This document shows positions 1-10,888 of a stretch of 64,000 nt of DNA, piece after piece. Position 1 is the stretch's first letter. Each line of letters starts with the position of its first letter. Both the position numbers and the translations under genes were made by a program. The notes under the pieces are model-generated. The model had not been told where the DNA came from. It made no database searches and saw nothing but the letters and a program-made list of their open reading frames with translations. The stretch covers positions 33,187-97,186 of the forward strand of contig NZ_RAWE01000013.1 in assembly GCF_003611695.1 (NCBI RefSeq), in the 5' to 3' direction. The stretch comes from Corallococcus carmarthensis. Its GTDB lineage: Bacteria; Myxococcota; Myxococcia; Myxococcales; Myxococcaceae.

Positions 1-1213
<1,213 letters not shown>

Positions 1214-1298
1214 GTCGGCTCCTGACGAGATGCGTTGTAAAAGCGCTTCAACGGGCTGAAAGATGTCCCTGCCGTCTGTGGAAGGGAAGCCTTGGTGA

Positions 1299-1329
1299 AT
1301 TAGAAGCTGCTTGCCTGTAAGGCTGTCAA
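1299..1329 (-). promoter_or_regulatory. Candidate sigma70 promoter for malate synthase
   Basis: Read on the minus strand, a perfect TTGACA (1324-1329) is followed after 19 bases by TCTAAT (1299-1304), in an AT-richer patch of the 276-base gap between aceB and the PspC gene. The spacer contains a small dyad GCCT-TAC-AGGC (1313-1323) that could be an operator. The spacing is longer than the ideal 17, so this is a candidate only. Confidence 0.4.
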
Positions 1330-1489
1330 CATCATCGGGATTAAATTTGTAAATCCACTGACGCGGCCGGACATAAACCCCCGGAATCAGGGCGCCGGAG
1401 GTGACACGGCAATCAACCGCGGCGGATTTCCGTAGGTAGGAATGGGACCCCCATCGTGCCAAGCGGGGGACCGACCGGGAGGTCACCTC

Positions 1490-1849
1490 ATGGACGTCAC
1501 GACACGTTGCAGGGCCTGTTCGAGGGAGCTGTCCGGGGAGGCGGCGCGCTGCCCGCACTGCCGGACGCGGACACTGCCGATGCACCGGGGCGAGGGGCGG
1601 GCGCTCCTGGGCGTCTGCGCGGCGCTGGCCCGTGAGCTGGGCGTGGATCCCGCGCTGGTGCGGGTGGCGTTCGTGCTGATGTTCTTCGCGTCCGGGGGGA
1701 TGAGCGCGGCGCTCTACCTGCTGCTCTGGGCGTTCATCCCGGCCAGGGCCTGGGGCCAGGCTCCGCTGCAGGGGACGCTGGACTGGGTGTCCAAGGTGGC
1801 GAACGCGCCGGTGGATGACGACACGCCCCGCTGGGAGAAGCGCGTCTGA
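1490..1849 (+). CDS. PspC-domain small membrane protein with zinc ribbon
   Basis: A 119-residue protein. Its N-terminus carries two CxxC-type pairs (CRAC near residue 8 and CPHC near residue 22), which looks like a zinc ribbon. After this comes a PspC-type domain with the usual order: a [14 protein letters not shown] helix, then a hydrophobic segment (about residues 61-85, [12 protein letters not shown] and [10 protein letters not shown]). PspC proteins are inner-membrane partners of phage-shock envelope stress responses, but no other psp gene is nearby. I chose the ATG at 1490 because GGGAGGTC sits six bases upstream; an earlier in-frame ATG at 1442 lacks such a site. The exact role is unknown. 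Confidence 0.8.
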   Translation: MDVTTRCRACSRELSGEAARCPHCRTRTLPMHRGEGRALLGVCAALARELGVDPALVRVAFVLMFFASGGMSAALYLLLWAFIPARAWGQAPLQGTLDWVSKVANAPVDDDTPRWEKRV

Positions 1850-1871
1850 CGGCGGCTTGGGGGGCGCTCCG

Positions 1872-3773
1872 CTAGACGCGCCAGACGCCGGCCACGGACT
1901 CCATGCGCTCGGCCACGCCCCGCAGGGCGTGCGTCATCCGCTGGGTGCCGTGCATGGCCTGGAGGGTGTCGTCCATCATCCGGGACAGGTCCGTGACGGC
2001 GGTGAAGATTTGCGCGATGCCGGCGTTCTGCTGGATGACGGCGGCGGCGATCTGCTGCGCCGCGGAAGCGTTGTCCTGGATGATGTCCGTCAGCGCATGC
2101 AGGCTCTGCCCGCTTTCGCGCACCTGGGCCAGGCCCGCCTCGGAGCGGCGCTGGCCCTCCTCGGAGAGCGCCACGGTGTCGCGGATGCCGCCGCGGATGG
2201 CGTCCAGGATTTCGCGCACCCGGCCGGTGGCATGGATGGACTGATCCGCGAGGCTGCGGATTTCGCGCGCCACCACGCCAAAGCCCTTGCCGTGTTCGCC
2301 GGAGCGCACCGCTTCGATGGCCGCGTTGAGCGCGAGCATGTTGGACTGGTCCGCCAGGTCCTTCACCGTCTGGGTGATGCCGCCAATCTGGTGCGTGCGC
2401 TCGTGGAGGGAGGAGATGCCATCCGCCAGGCGCGCGCCGTGCTCACGCAGCTGTTCGAAGCCGTCCAGGCTGGCGCCGAGCGCCTTCTGTCCGGAGCCAC
2501 CCGCCTCGCGCGCCCGCGCCACCAGCGCGAGCACCGCCTGTGAGCGCTCCGCGGCGAGCTGCGAGGTCTGCTGAATCTCCTTCGCGGTGACCTGCGTCTC
2601 CTGGATGGCGGCACCCTGCCGGGTGAGGTTGCGCTCCTGCTGCTCGGTGGCCTGGGTGAGCTCGCCCACCGTCTGCCCCAGCACGCGGGTGGCCTGCTGG
2701 AGGCTGGTGGTGGACTCGCGCAGGTGGTCCATCATCCGTGAGACGGCGGAGGCCAGCTCGCCCACCTCGTCCTGGTGGCCGTGCGACTCCACCTTCTGGG
2801 TGAGGTCGCCTTCGCGCACCACGCGAGTCACCAGCGCGCTCAGCGTGGTGATGGGCCGGGTCACGCCGCGCGCCAGGGCCCAGGCGGCCAGGACGGCCAG
2901 CCCCAGGAGCACGGCCACCGCGAACAGGCTGAGCTGGAGGAAGCGCCGCAGGGGCAGGAAGGCCTCGTTCGCGTCCATCGCCGCCACGAAGCGCCAGCCC
3001 TTGCCCGCGGTGAAGCGGGCGGTGTCGTCGCGGGCTTCGGCCCGGACGGAGTCCACGAGGCCTGGCGCGGTCGCGGCCCGGGAGCTGAAGAGGCGGCCTC
3101 CGTCGGGCGCGAAGATCTCCAGGGTGAAGCTCCTCTGCCCCCGGTCGTGGGCGCGGTTGACCGCGCCCGCGACCACCTCCTCCAACTGGCCCCAGTCATA
3201 CGCGGCCAGCAGCACGCCCACGCGCGCGCCGGAGATGGGGCTGAGGACGGGCAGGGCCAGGGGCATCACCGGGCGGGCGAAGAAGGGGTCCTTCTTCGTC
3301 AGCGCGTTCGTGAGGATGGCGGCGTCCAGCCGGCCCTCCAGCGCGGTCTGGAACCAGGGGGCGGCGAGCACCTCCTGCTCGCGTCCAGCGAAGGCCTGAC
3401 GCAGCTCCGGCCGGCTCACGGAGACGGCGCGCCCATCCGCGGTGAACAGCACCAGGCCCGCGAAGCTGGTGTGGCGGCCGTTGAGGGAGGCGAGCACCGC
3501 GTCGCTCTTGGCGTAGGTGTCGAAGAGGAGCGCGCCGCGCACGATGGCGTCCTCGGTCCACGCGCGGGCGTTCGCTTCGCGCTCGTGCAGGGACGCTTCG
3601 ATGAGGTCTTGCAGGCCCTGGGCCTCCACGTGGAGGACGCCTTGCACCTGCTGCTCCAGGTTGCGCCGGATGACGTGGACCCCTACCGCGACGACGGGGG
3701 TGAGGGCCGCGACGAGCAGCAGGCAGACCCACAGCGTGAGGCGGCCCCGCAACTTCAATCCGGACAGGCGCAT
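1872..3773 (-). CDS. Methyl-accepting chemotaxis protein with periplasmic Cache-type sensor
   Basis: A 633-residue transmembrane chemoreceptor. In order: a TM segment (about residues 12-35, [20 protein letters not shown]), a periplasmic region of roughly 240 residues of Cache type, a second TM ([18 protein letters not shown]) leading into HAMP (GVTRPITTL), then a long coiled-coil signalling domain. The hairpin tip that contacts CheA/CheW is recognisable as [20 protein letters not shown] followed by GKGFGVVA. The start at 3773 puts the first TM ten residues from the N-terminus; an upstream in-frame start would add 24 unlikely residues. It lies 31 bases downstream of a separate secreted Cache-like protein, suggesting one operon. 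No che genes accompany it, so it probably feeds a pathway encoded elsewhere. The ligand is unknown. Confidence 0.92.
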   Translation of the reverse strand: MRLSGLKLRGRLTLWVCLLLVAALTPVVAVGVHVIRRNLEQQVQGVLHVEAQGLQDLIEASLHEREANARAWTEDAIVRGALLFDTYAKSDAVLASLNGRHTSFAGLVLFTADGRAVSVSRPELRQAFAGREQEVLAAPWFQTALEGRLDAAILTNALTKKDPFFARPVMPLALPVLSPISGARVGVLLAAYDWGQLEEVVAGAVNRAHDRGQRSFTLEIFAPDGGRLFSSRAATAPGLVDSVRAEARDDTARFTAGKGWRFVAAMDANEAFLPLRRFLQLSLFAVAVLLGLAVLAAWALARGVTRPITTLSALVTRVVREGDLTQKVESHGHQDEVGELASAVSRMMDHLRESTTSLQQATRVLGQTVGELTQATEQQERNLTRQGAAIQETQVTAKEIQQTSQLAAERSQAVLALVARAREAGGSGQKALGASLDGFEQLREHGARLADGISSLHERTHQIGGITQTVKDLADQSNMLALNAAIEAVRSGEHGKGFGVVAREIRSLADQSIHATGRVREILDAIRGGIRDTVALSEEGQRRSEAGLAQVRESGQSLHALTDIIQDNASAAQQIAAAVIQQNAGIAQIFTAVTDLSRMMDDTLQAMHGTQRMTHALRGVAERMESVAGVWRV

Positions 3774-3804
3774 GCGTGAGGACCCTGGGTGGGAACGGTC
3801 GGTG

Positions 3805-4356
3805 TCACAGGTCGAGCAGGGACAGGCCCACGGTGAGCGCGCCAATGACCTGGGCGCCGTCGCGGACGGGGAGGGACACCTGGATGACGTAGGCCTGGGA
3901 GGACTCGTCGAAGAAGGGGGCTTCGCGCAGCGCGGGACCGCCCTGGCCTCCGGCGTAGGTGCGGAGCCACTTGGACTCGTCCCCCTGCCAGTAGTCGGAC
4001 GTGCGCCGGCTGGCGCAGACGAGCGCGCCCTGGCCGTCCATGGCGAAGGCCTCCGCCATCGCCGGGCCCAGCCGCTCCCGCAGGCGGCGGAGCGCGCCCG
4101 TGCACGGGCCGTCCAGGATGCGTTGCTTGAACGGCGTGAGGGCCGGGGTCGCCATCCACTCCGCGTCGTGCTGCTGGATGGTGGCGAGCGGGACGCGGCG
4201 CGCGTTCTGGGCGCGGATGGCCCGCACCACTTCCGGGTCTTCAGCCAGCCGCCGCAGGTGCGGCATCACGCCGTCCACCTTCTGGAGCTGCGCGACACCG
4301 TCGGGAGGGAGCTGACCCCCAACGGTCAGCGCCAATCCCATCCAGAATATGGCCAT
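3805..4356 (-). CDS. Stand-alone secreted Cache/PDC-like sensor protein
   Basis: A 183-residue protein with a hydrophobic N-terminus ([13 protein letters not shown]) that looks like a weak signal peptide or anchor. The body ends with the typical Cache/PDC closing strands ([20 protein letters not shown], then TVGLSLLDL). There is no output domain: the protein stops where a TM and HAMP would normally begin. The next gene on the same strand is a complete chemoreceptor 31 bases away with its own periplasmic domain. It may bind a ligand in the periplasm and present it to that receptor, but this is inference. The start is either the TTG at 4359 or the adjacent ATG at 4356; GGGGG lies nine bases before the ATG. 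Confidence 0.7.
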   Translation of the reverse strand: MAIFWMGLALTVGGQLPPDGVAQLQKVDGVMPHLRRLAEDPEVVRAIRAQNARRVPLATIQQHDAEWMATPALTPFKQRILDGPCTGALRRLRERLGPAMAEAFAMDGQGALVCASRRTSDYWQGDESKWLRTYAGGQGGPALREAPFFDESSQAYVIQVSLPVRDGAQVIGALTVGLSLLDL

Positions 4357-4381
4357 CAACAGACGCCCCCAGGAGCCGTGA

Positions 4382-4455
4382 GAACGGTTGAGAAAAGTGT
4401 GTCATGGAACCGTTCGCGCAGTCACCCAGGCGGGCGTGATTTGAATAATTCAAAT
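4382..4455. promoter_or_regulatory. Two inverted repeats in intergenic region, candidate operators
   Basis: The gap between the Cache-like gene (minus) and the Uma2 gene (plus) holds two dyads. The first is GAACGGTT (4382-4389) with its complement AACCGTTC (4408-4415), 18 bases apart. The second is a perfect AT-only-cored palindrome ATTTGAAT-A-ATTCAAAT (4439-4455), which stands out in a GC-rich genome. Both lie within 100 bases of the minus-strand start and could bind a dimeric regulator. Confidence 0.4.
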
Positions 4456-4581
4456 TAAGCGTGTTTTCAGCGGTTTCAGGGCAGGCAGCACTGCGCGGGC
4501 CTGTCTTCCTGCTCCTGTGTGTTGGGGATGGGGTCGGCCGTTGGCTTGAGGATGTCAGGGGTAGGAGGCATCCTTGCGCGC

Positions 4582-5160
4582 ATGGGCGATGGAAACGGGA
4601 GCGGGAAGGGGAAGTCGGTGTCGTATGCCGTCCTGGAGGACGTGCCGCCGACGAAGGTGGGGGAGATCATCGAAGGGGAGCTGGTCGTCAGTCCCAGGCC
4701 CGCGTCTCCCCACGCGCGGGCGGCGACGAAGCTTGGGGGGTGGCTGGATGGGCCGTTCGATGAGGGCAGCAATGGACCCGGTGGTTGGATCTTCCTGTTC
4801 GAGCCGGAGCTGCGCTTTCCTGCGTTGGGCGATGCATTGGTTCCGGACGTCACCGCGTGGCGGCGAGAGCGGATGCCCCGCATGCCCGATGTGCCCTACT
4901 TCTCACTCGCGCCGGATTGGGCATGCGAAGTGGTGTCCGACGTCACGCAGGCGTGGGACCGCGGCCCGAAGATGCGCGTCTATGCGCGCGCGGGCGTGGA
5001 ATGGCTGTGGTTCATTGATCCGCTGGGCGAGGGGCTGGAGATCCACCGTCTCCAGGAAGGGCAGTGGCGCCTGCACGGCGTGCACCTGGGCAGTGGAACC
5101 GTGAATGCCGCTCCCTTCGATGCGGTGCCCTTGAACATGGGCAAGCTCTGGCTCTGGTGA
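4582..5160 (+). CDS. Uma2 family (DUF820) protein, putative restriction-like endonuclease fold
   Basis: A 192-residue protein of the Uma2/DUF820 family, which adopts a PD-(D/E)xK restriction-endonuclease-like fold. Family hallmarks seen here are EIIEGELVVSPRPASPHARA near the N-terminus, the acidic LVPDVTAWRRER block, and VVSDVTQAWDRGPKMRVYAR followed by GVEWLWFIDP. The family is hugely expanded in cyanobacteria and some myxobacteria, and its biological role is not established. The start at 4582 has AGGAGG 13 bases upstream, a little far; in-frame ATGs at 4552 and 4519 are alternatives with less typical N-termini. It appears to be a single-gene unit. Confidence 0.8.
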   Translation: MGDGNGSGKGKSVSYAVLEDVPPTKVGEIIEGELVVSPRPASPHARAATKLGGWLDGPFDEGSNGPGGWIFLFEPELRFPALGDALVPDVTAWRRERMPRMPDVPYFSLAPDWACEVVSDVTQAWDRGPKMRVYARAGVEWLWFIDPLGEGLEIHRLQEGQWRLHGVHLGSGTVNAAPFDAVPLNMGKLWLW

Positions 5161-5164
5161 CGGC

Positions 5165-5644
5165 TCAGGGCAGCTTCGGCCGGATGATGCGCGGTGCGTC
5201 CGGGTTCACGTCCAGCAGGCGCACGGTGTCGCCTTCATGCACGGTGCCTGCCTTCAGCACGCGCGCGAGCTGACCCCTCCGGCCCCAGCTCTCCTTCAAC
5301 AATCCCGGGCGCAGGGCGTCCAGCTTCCAGCAGGGGACGCAGGGTTCGGTCAGCTCCACCACCACCGCGTCTCCCAATGCCAGGCGCTGTCCCGGCGGCA
5401 GCGCGTCCAGGGACAGGCCCTCCACCAGCACGTTCTCCTTGAGCGCGCCTTCGGGCACATCCAGCGCCGCTCGCTCGGCCTCATCCAGCAGCAGGAGCTG
5501 GCGCTTGTGGCCCACCGCCCTGCGCTGGTGGCGGTCGCCTTCGAAGCCGTGCTGCTCCACGGCGCGGGCCTCGGGGACCCGGCGCATGGGCGTGCCTCGC
5601 TCCTGGGCCAGGAAGAGGGCTCGGATGGTGCCTGCGGTGCTCAC
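5165..5644 (-). CDS. MOSC domain protein
   Basis: A 159-residue protein consisting of a MOSC domain, the beta-strand fold that ends molybdenum cofactor sulfurases and also occurs alone (YiiM/YuaD type). It shows the typical opening (GTIRALFLAQERGTPM), the GFEGDRH segment, the ENVLVEGLSLDALPPGQRL block, and the conserved cysteine in the EPCVPC motif that is thought to carry sulfur in the family. The start is GTG at 5644. It converges on the Uma2 gene with only four bases between the stops. The substrate is unknown; stand-alone MOSC proteins are linked to detoxification of N-hydroxylated compounds in other bacteria, but nothing here tests that. Confidence 0.88.
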   Translation of the reverse strand: MSTAGTIRALFLAQERGTPMRRVPEARAVEQHGFEGDRHQRRAVGHKRQLLLLDEAERAALDVPEGALKENVLVEGLSLDALPPGQRLALGDAVVVELTEPCVPCWKLDALRPGLLKESWGRRGQLARVLKAGTVHEGDTVRLLDVNPDAPRIIRPKLP

Positions 5645-5765
5645 GACGTGACACTAACGCTGGGGGGCTTCTTTGGTGAGGGGGCGGCCCGTCACTCAGG
5701 CCTGCCGTGGCGGCGCGGCGGTGTTAATGGCGCGGGACATCGTTCCTGCCTGGAGAGGCCCCACC

Positions 5766-7163
5766 GTGAGCACGAAGAACGTTCGCATCGAGAAGGACAC
5801 CTTTGGTCCCATCGAAGTCCCGGCCGACCGGCTCTGGGGCGCCCAGACGCAGCGCAGCCGTCAGAACTTCGCCATCTCCTCGGAGCGCATGCCCCTGGCG
5901 CTCGTGCACGCGCTGGTGCTGGTGAAGAAGGCCGCCGCGCTCGTGAACCAGGAGAACGGCTCGCTGTCCAAGGAGAAGGCCCAGGTCATCGTGAAGGCCG
6001 CGGACGAGGTCCTCGCCGGCCAGCACGACGAGGAGTTCCCCCTGCTGGTCTGGCAGACGGGCAGCGGCACCCAGACGAACATGAACTGCAACGAGGTGCT
6101 GGCCAACCGCGCCTCGGAGCTCCTGGGCGGCGAGCGCGGTGAAGGGCGCAAGGTCCACGCCAACGACGACGTCAACAAGGGCCAGAGCTCCAACGACGTG
6201 TTCCCCACCGCGATGAGCGTGGCCGCCGTGGAGGCCGTGGTGAAGCACGTGCTGCCGGAGCTCCAGGCCCTGCGCGACGTGCTCGCCCAGAAGGCCCAGG
6301 CGTTCCAGGCCATCGTGAAGATTGGCCGCACGCACCTGCAGGACGCGACGCCGCTCACCCTGGGCCAGGAGTTCAGCGGCTACGTGGCGCAGTTGGACCG
6401 CGCCAAGGGCCACATCGAGGCGTCCCTGCCGCACCTCTTGGAGCTGGCGCTGGGCGGCACCGCCGTGGGCACCGGCCTCAACGCGCCCCCGGGCTACGCC
6501 GAGCGCGTGGCGGCCGAAATCGCGAAGCTCACCGGCCACGCCTTCGTCACCGCGCCCAACAAGTTCGAGGCGCTGGCCGCCAACGACGCGCTGGTGCAGG
6601 CGCACGGCGCGCTCAAGGGGCTGGCGGCGGTCCTGTTCAAGGTGGCCAATGACATCCGCTGGCTGTCTTCGGGCCCCCGCTCGGGCATTGGGGAAATCAA
6701 CATCCCGGAGAACGAACCGGGCAGCTCCATCATGCCGGGCAAGGTGAACCCCACGCAGAGCGAGGCGCTCACCATGCTGTCCGCCCAGGTGATGGGCAAC
6801 GACGTGGCCATCTCCCTGGGCGGCGCGTCCGGCAACTTCGAGCTCAACGTCTTCAAGCCGCTCATCATCCAGAACTTCCTGCAGAGCACCCGGCTCCTGG
6901 CGGACGGCATGCGCAGCTTCCGCCTCAACTGCGCGGTGGGCATCGAGCCCAACCTCCCGCGCCTTCAGGAGAACCTCCAGCGCAGCCTGATGCTGGTGAC
7001 GGCCCTCAACCCGCACATCGGCTACGACAACGCGGCGAAGATCGCGAAGACGGCGCACAAGCAGGGCAAGACGCTCAAGGAGGTCGCCGTGGAGCTGGGG
7101 CTCGTCACCGCGGAACAGTTCGACCAGTGGGTCCGCCCGGAGAAGATGACTGGCAACCTGTAG
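5766..7163 (+). CDS. fumC: Fumarate hydratase, class II
   Basis: Fumarase C interconverts fumarate and L-malate in the TCA cycle; class II is the iron-independent homotetramer. The predicted 465 residues match the E. coli enzyme's length. The family signature [11 protein letters not shown] is present, as are the TSSAMP-equivalent and [17 protein letters not shown] blocks and the [15 protein letters not shown] block. I chose the GTG at 5766 because the protein then begins at the conserved region ([18 protein letters not shown]) and GGAG lies 10 bases upstream; a longer reading from 5673 adds 31 unsupported residues. It stands alone, with clpP 93 bases downstream. Confidence 0.96.
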   Translation: MSTKNVRIEKDTFGPIEVPADRLWGAQTQRSRQNFAISSERMPLALVHALVLVKKAAALVNQENGSLSKEKAQVIVKAADEVLAGQHDEEFPLLVWQTGSGTQTNMNCNEVLANRASELLGGERGEGRKVHANDDVNKGQSSNDVFPTAMSVAAVEAVVKHVLPELQALRDVLAQKAQAFQAIVKIGRTHLQDATPLTLGQEFSGYVAQLDRAKGHIEASLPHLLELALGGTAVGTGLNAPPGYAERVAAEIAKLTGHAFVTAPNKFEALAANDALVQAHGALKGLAAVLFKVANDIRWLSSGPRSGIGEINIPENEPGSSIMPGKVNPTQSEALTMLSAQVMGNDVAISLGGASGNFELNVFKPLIIQNFLQSTRLLADGMRSFRLNCAVGIEPNLPRLQENLQRSLMLVTALNPHIGYDNAAKIAKTAHKQGKTLKEVAVELGLVTAEQFDQWVRPEKMTGNL

Positions 7164-7183
7164 GCCCCCCTCCGACCCGCCCA

Positions 7184-7203
7184 AGCGTGGGACAGCGCAC
7201 GCT
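7184..7203 (+). terminator. Weak hairpin downstream of fumC
   Basis: AGCGTG (7184-7189) pairs with CACGCT (7198-7203) around an eight-base loop, 20 bases after the fumC stop. There is no T-run, so it may or may not terminate. Confidence 0.25.
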
Positions 7204-7256
7204 CCTGCAAGAAGGGGGGAGCGCGCGCGCGGGGGGACGATTAGGGTACGGGAGCC

Positions 7257-7856
<600 letters not shown>

Positions 7857-7983
7857 CTTTCCATTCCGAAGGAGACCGGAGGAGCAGGCCCCGTGCCGTT
7901 CCTCCGGGCGGGCATGCGACGGGTGGCGGCTTCGCAAGCCGTCCCGGGGTGCGGCTTGACGGGGACGTGCCCAGCGTTCGGGT

Positions 7984-8391
7984 ATGGCTCCCCGCTTCCT
8001 CGTTGCCGCTCTGCTGCCTGCCCTCCTTGCCGGTGTGGGGTGCGCCACTGGCCCGACGGGCCGCCTGCCCGTGCCCCCCAGCTCCCAGCCGGTCCAGGAG
8101 GAGCTGGGCGAGCGCAACGTCGTCGACGCGGGCGCGGAGTACGCCCGGCAGAACGGCATGGTGCTGGCGGACTACGGTGATGCGGTGCGGATCCGCCCCA
8201 ACTACTGGCGGATCCGCTTCGGGCTCCCGGAGGAGGGCTCCGGGAAGTTCCTGGAGCTGGACTTCGACGAGCTGGCGCAGCGCGTGACGGGGTCGCGGCG
8301 CCTGGACATCACCTCCGCCCAGTCGCCCATCCCCCGCACTTCCCTGCCCAGCGAGTCGAGCCCCGCGACGGGCGGCTCGGGCCCCCAGTGA
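7984..8391 (+). CDS. Small putative lipoprotein, unknown function
   Basis: A 135-residue protein with a hydrophobic leader (FLVAALLPALLAGVGC) ending in a cysteine at residue 20, so it is probably a lipoprotein although the lipobox (AGVGC) is imperfect. The mature part has a short conserved-looking core (NVVDAGAEYARQNGMVLADY and RIRPNYWRIRFGL) and a Ser/Pro-rich, probably disordered tail. No known domain is recognised. It follows clpP by 127 bases and converges on the 5'-nucleotidase-like gene with three bases between stops. Confidence 0.65.
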   Translation: MAPRFLVAALLPALLAGVGCATGPTGRLPVPPSSQPVQEELGERNVVDAGAEYARQNGMVLADYGDAVRIRPNYWRIRFGLPEEGSGKFLELDFDELAQRVTGSRRLDITSAQSPIPRTSLPSESSPATGGSGPQ

Positions 8392-8394
8392 CGG

Positions 8395-10311
8395 CTACGG
8401 CAGCCGGGTGATGCGGTCGAGCGCCGGGGCCCGCAGCGGTGTGCCCTGCGAGCTCTTCGCGGCGAGGTACGCCTCCAGCGCGTCCGAGTCCACCGCGCCG
8501 CCCAACAGGTTCGTGCCCTCCGGGAGGACGCTGAAGCCGTCGCCGCCGGGCGCGAGGAAGCTGTTCACGGTGACGCGGTAGGTGCCAGCCGGGTCGAGGG
8601 TCACGCCGTTGAGCTGGATGCTCGCGGGGTCCACCTTGGAGCCCGTGGGCGCGGACGCGCTGAACGCGTACGTGAAGCCCGCGGACGGGTGGAGGATGCG
8701 GGTGGTGGTGGCGTTGGGCCACTGCTGCTCCAGCAGGCGTTCAATCTGCGCGCCCGTCAGCGTCAGGGTGGCCAGGGTGTTGCCGAAGGGCTGCACGGTG
8801 AAGGCCTCGCCGTAGGTGACGGCGCCCCGGTCGTTGGGGTCCGCCGGGTCGCGCACCAGGTCCGCGCGCACGCCGCCGGGGTTCATGAAGGCAATCTGGG
8901 CGCCGCCCAGGTTCGCGGGCTTCGTGGCCTCCAGCTGCGCGTCCGCGATGACAAAGCCCAGGGTGGACTGGCCGGTGGGGTCCGTCTGGATGCTGCCGCG
9001 CGTGAGCGTCTGGTCAATCCAGCCGATGACGCGGTTCTCCAGCGGCGAGGTGAGGCCCTTGTAGCGGGTGATGAGCTCGGTGACCTCGGGGTCGGGCGTC
9101 ACCGTGCGGGTGACGATGAGGTTCTGGGCCTGGGCCTTCACGACCTGGCCCGTGGCCGCGTCCAGCGTCAGATCGATGTCCGTGACGAGCCGGCCCACCG
9201 ACGCGGCGCTGGTGACGAGCTTGCCGCTCAGCGTGCAGTTGTAGGCGTTGTGCGTGTGGCCGCTGACGATGACGCTCACGGCGGGGTCCAGGTTCGCCGC
9301 GATGTCCACGATGGGGCCGGTGATGCCCTTGCACTCGTCGTAGAGCGAGTTGACGGCGGGCACGCCGCCCTCGTGCACGATGACGACGATGGCGTTCACG
9401 CCCTGCGCCTTCAGCTCCGGGACGAGCGCGTTGACGGTCTCCACCTCGTCCTTGAACTGGAGGCCGGCGATGCCCGTGGGCGTGACGAGGGTCGTCGTCC
9501 CCTCCAGCGTCATGCCGACGAAGGCGATCTTCACGCCTTCGAAGGTGCGCACGTCGTAGCGCGGGAAGAGGGTGCGGTCCGGGCCGGTGGCCACGTTGGC
9601 CGCGAGGAACTTGAACTTCGCGCCGGTGAAGCCGGTGCCGTCCTGGCAGCCGTCCTTCGGGTGGCAGCCGCCAGCCTGCATGCGCAGCAGCTCCGAGCCC
9701 CCCTCATCGAACTCGTGGTTGCCCACGGCGCTGATGTCCAGGCCGATGTCGTTCATGGCCTCGATGGTGGGCTCGTCGTGGAAGAGCGCGGAGAGCAGCG
9801 GCGTGGCGCCGATGAGGTCACCGGCGGACACCACGATGGAGTTCGGGGTCTTCGCGCGCAGGTCCGCGACATACCGGGCGAAGTACACGGCGCCGCCCGC
9901 GTTCACCCGGCTGGTGGTGTCCACGCCACCGTCCGGCAGGAGGGCCTGGGCAATCTGTCCACCGCTGCCGGCCGCGGGCTCCAGCTGCCCGTGGAAGTCG
10001 TTGAATGCGATGATCTTCACGGAGACGGTGGTGCCGCCGTCGTCCGTGCCGGTGCCCGCGTCGCCGGTGCCCGCGTCGGTGTCACCGCCGCCCGGAGGCG
10101 GAAAGGTGACGGCCTTGCAGACGTGGTCCACGCAGGTCCAGCCCTGGCCTTCCGGCGCGGGGTTCTCTGCCTGGCAGTCGAAGGCGTTGGTGCACTCGTT
10201 GTTGCCACAGCCGCCGTGGAAGGCGAGCAGCAGGCCGGTGACGAAGGCGCCGGCGAGGAGGAAGACGCTGGGACGCGCGACATCACGCGCGCGCGGGGCG
10301 GAAGGCTGCAT
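8395..10311 (-). CDS. 5'-nucleotidase/UshA-like metallophosphoesterase, exported
   Basis: A 638-residue exported enzyme of the UshA/5'-nucleotidase family, which strips phosphate from extracellular nucleotides. The N-terminus has a hydrophobic segment (VFLLAGAFVTGLLLAF) ending in GGC, consistent with a lipoprotein. A cysteine-containing spacer (CTNAFDCQAENPAPEG) and an Asp/Gly/Thr-rich linker follow. The calcineurin-like domain has all metal motifs: AFNDFHGQLEP, SAGDLIGATP, AVGNHEFDEG and VSGHTHNAYN. The C-terminal nucleotide-binding domain carries NPGGVRADL and FGNTLATLTLTG. I chose the ATG at 10311 because AGGAG lies eight bases upstream; an in-frame codon at 10335 is the alternative. It appears to be a single transcription unit. 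Confidence 0.9.
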   Translation of the reverse strand: MQPSAPRARDVARPSVFLLAGAFVTGLLLAFHGGCGNNECTNAFDCQAENPAPEGQGWTCVDHVCKAVTFPPPGGGDTDAGTGDAGTGTDDGGTTVSVKIIAFNDFHGQLEPAAGSGGQIAQALLPDGGVDTTSRVNAGGAVYFARYVADLRAKTPNSIVVSAGDLIGATPLLSALFHDEPTIEAMNDIGLDISAVGNHEFDEGGSELLRMQAGGCHPKDGCQDGTGFTGAKFKFLAANVATGPDRTLFPRYDVRTFEGVKIAFVGMTLEGTTTLVTPTGIAGLQFKDEVETVNALVPELKAQGVNAIVVIVHEGGVPAVNSLYDECKGITGPIVDIAANLDPAVSVIVSGHTHNAYNCTLSGKLVTSAASVGRLVTDIDLTLDAATGQVVKAQAQNLIVTRTVTPDPEVTELITRYKGLTSPLENRVIGWIDQTLTRGSIQTDPTGQSTLGFVIADAQLEATKPANLGGAQIAFMNPGGVRADLVRDPADPNDRGAVTYGEAFTVQPFGNTLATLTLTGAQIERLLEQQWPNATTTRILHPSAGFTYAFSASAPTGSKVDPASIQLNGVTLDPAGTYRVTVNSFLAPGGDGFSVLPEGTNLLGGAVDSDALEAYLAAKSSQGTPLRAPALDRITRLP

Positions 10312-10438
10312 CGAGGCGGCTCCTGGGGCTGACAAGCGAGGGGGGACCCTTGCATCGTCACGTGGCGCGCCTGTGAGGGCCGGGTTCCGAATGGGTGTCG
10401 TCCAGGTGGATGTGACCTGTCCGATACCCGCGGCGGGC

Positions 10439-10888
10439 TCAGGAGCGGGAGGGCTCCAGGCACATCACCAGCTCCGCGGTGCCGCCCACCGCGCCCCAGA
10501 GCACGGCCTCCTGGTCGAACAGGCGGCCAAGGCGCAGGGCCTCGTCGCGGAACAGGCCGGGGACGAAGAGGCTCTCCTCGAACCAGCGCCGGTCGTCAGC
10601 CACGCCCACTCCGGACACGCTCGGGTGGCTCTGGGCTTCGAGCAGTGCAACGAGGCGCTGTTGAAGGCGCGCGTTGGTGCGGGGCGGGCGCGCCTGCGCG
10701 TGGGGGTTCCACGCGGTGAGGAAGGCCCAGGTGGTGAAGCCGTGCACGGTGAGCGCGGCGTCGAGCGATGGGTGCTCGGCGTCCACGCGCAGCACGTGTT
10801 TGGCGTTTCCGACGAGCGGGTGCGGACGCACGACGTAGCCCGTGGCCTTGAAGGCCGCGTGCAGCGCGGCCCGTCCTGCGTCACTCAT
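10439..10888 (-). CDS. DUF3293 domain protein
   Basis: A 149-residue soluble protein of the DUF3293 family, recognised from the FLTAWNPHAQARPPRTNARL block and the following LVALLEAQSHPSVSGVG segment, which are typical of the family. No catalytic function is known. Its ATG at 10888 overlaps the end of the upstream metallohydrolase gene by eight bases (stop at 10881), so the two are probably translationally coupled. Extending the start upstream to 10975 would run through the neighbour's coding region and add 29 arginine/proline-rich residues, which is not credible. Confidence 0.75.
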   Translation of the reverse strand: MSDAGRAALHAAFKATGYVVRPHPLVGNAKHVLRVDAEHPSLDAALTVHGFTTWAFLTAWNPHAQARPPRTNARLQQRLVALLEAQSHPSVSGVGVADDRRWFEESLFVPGLFRDEALRLGRLFDQEAVLWGAVGGTAELVMCLEPSRS

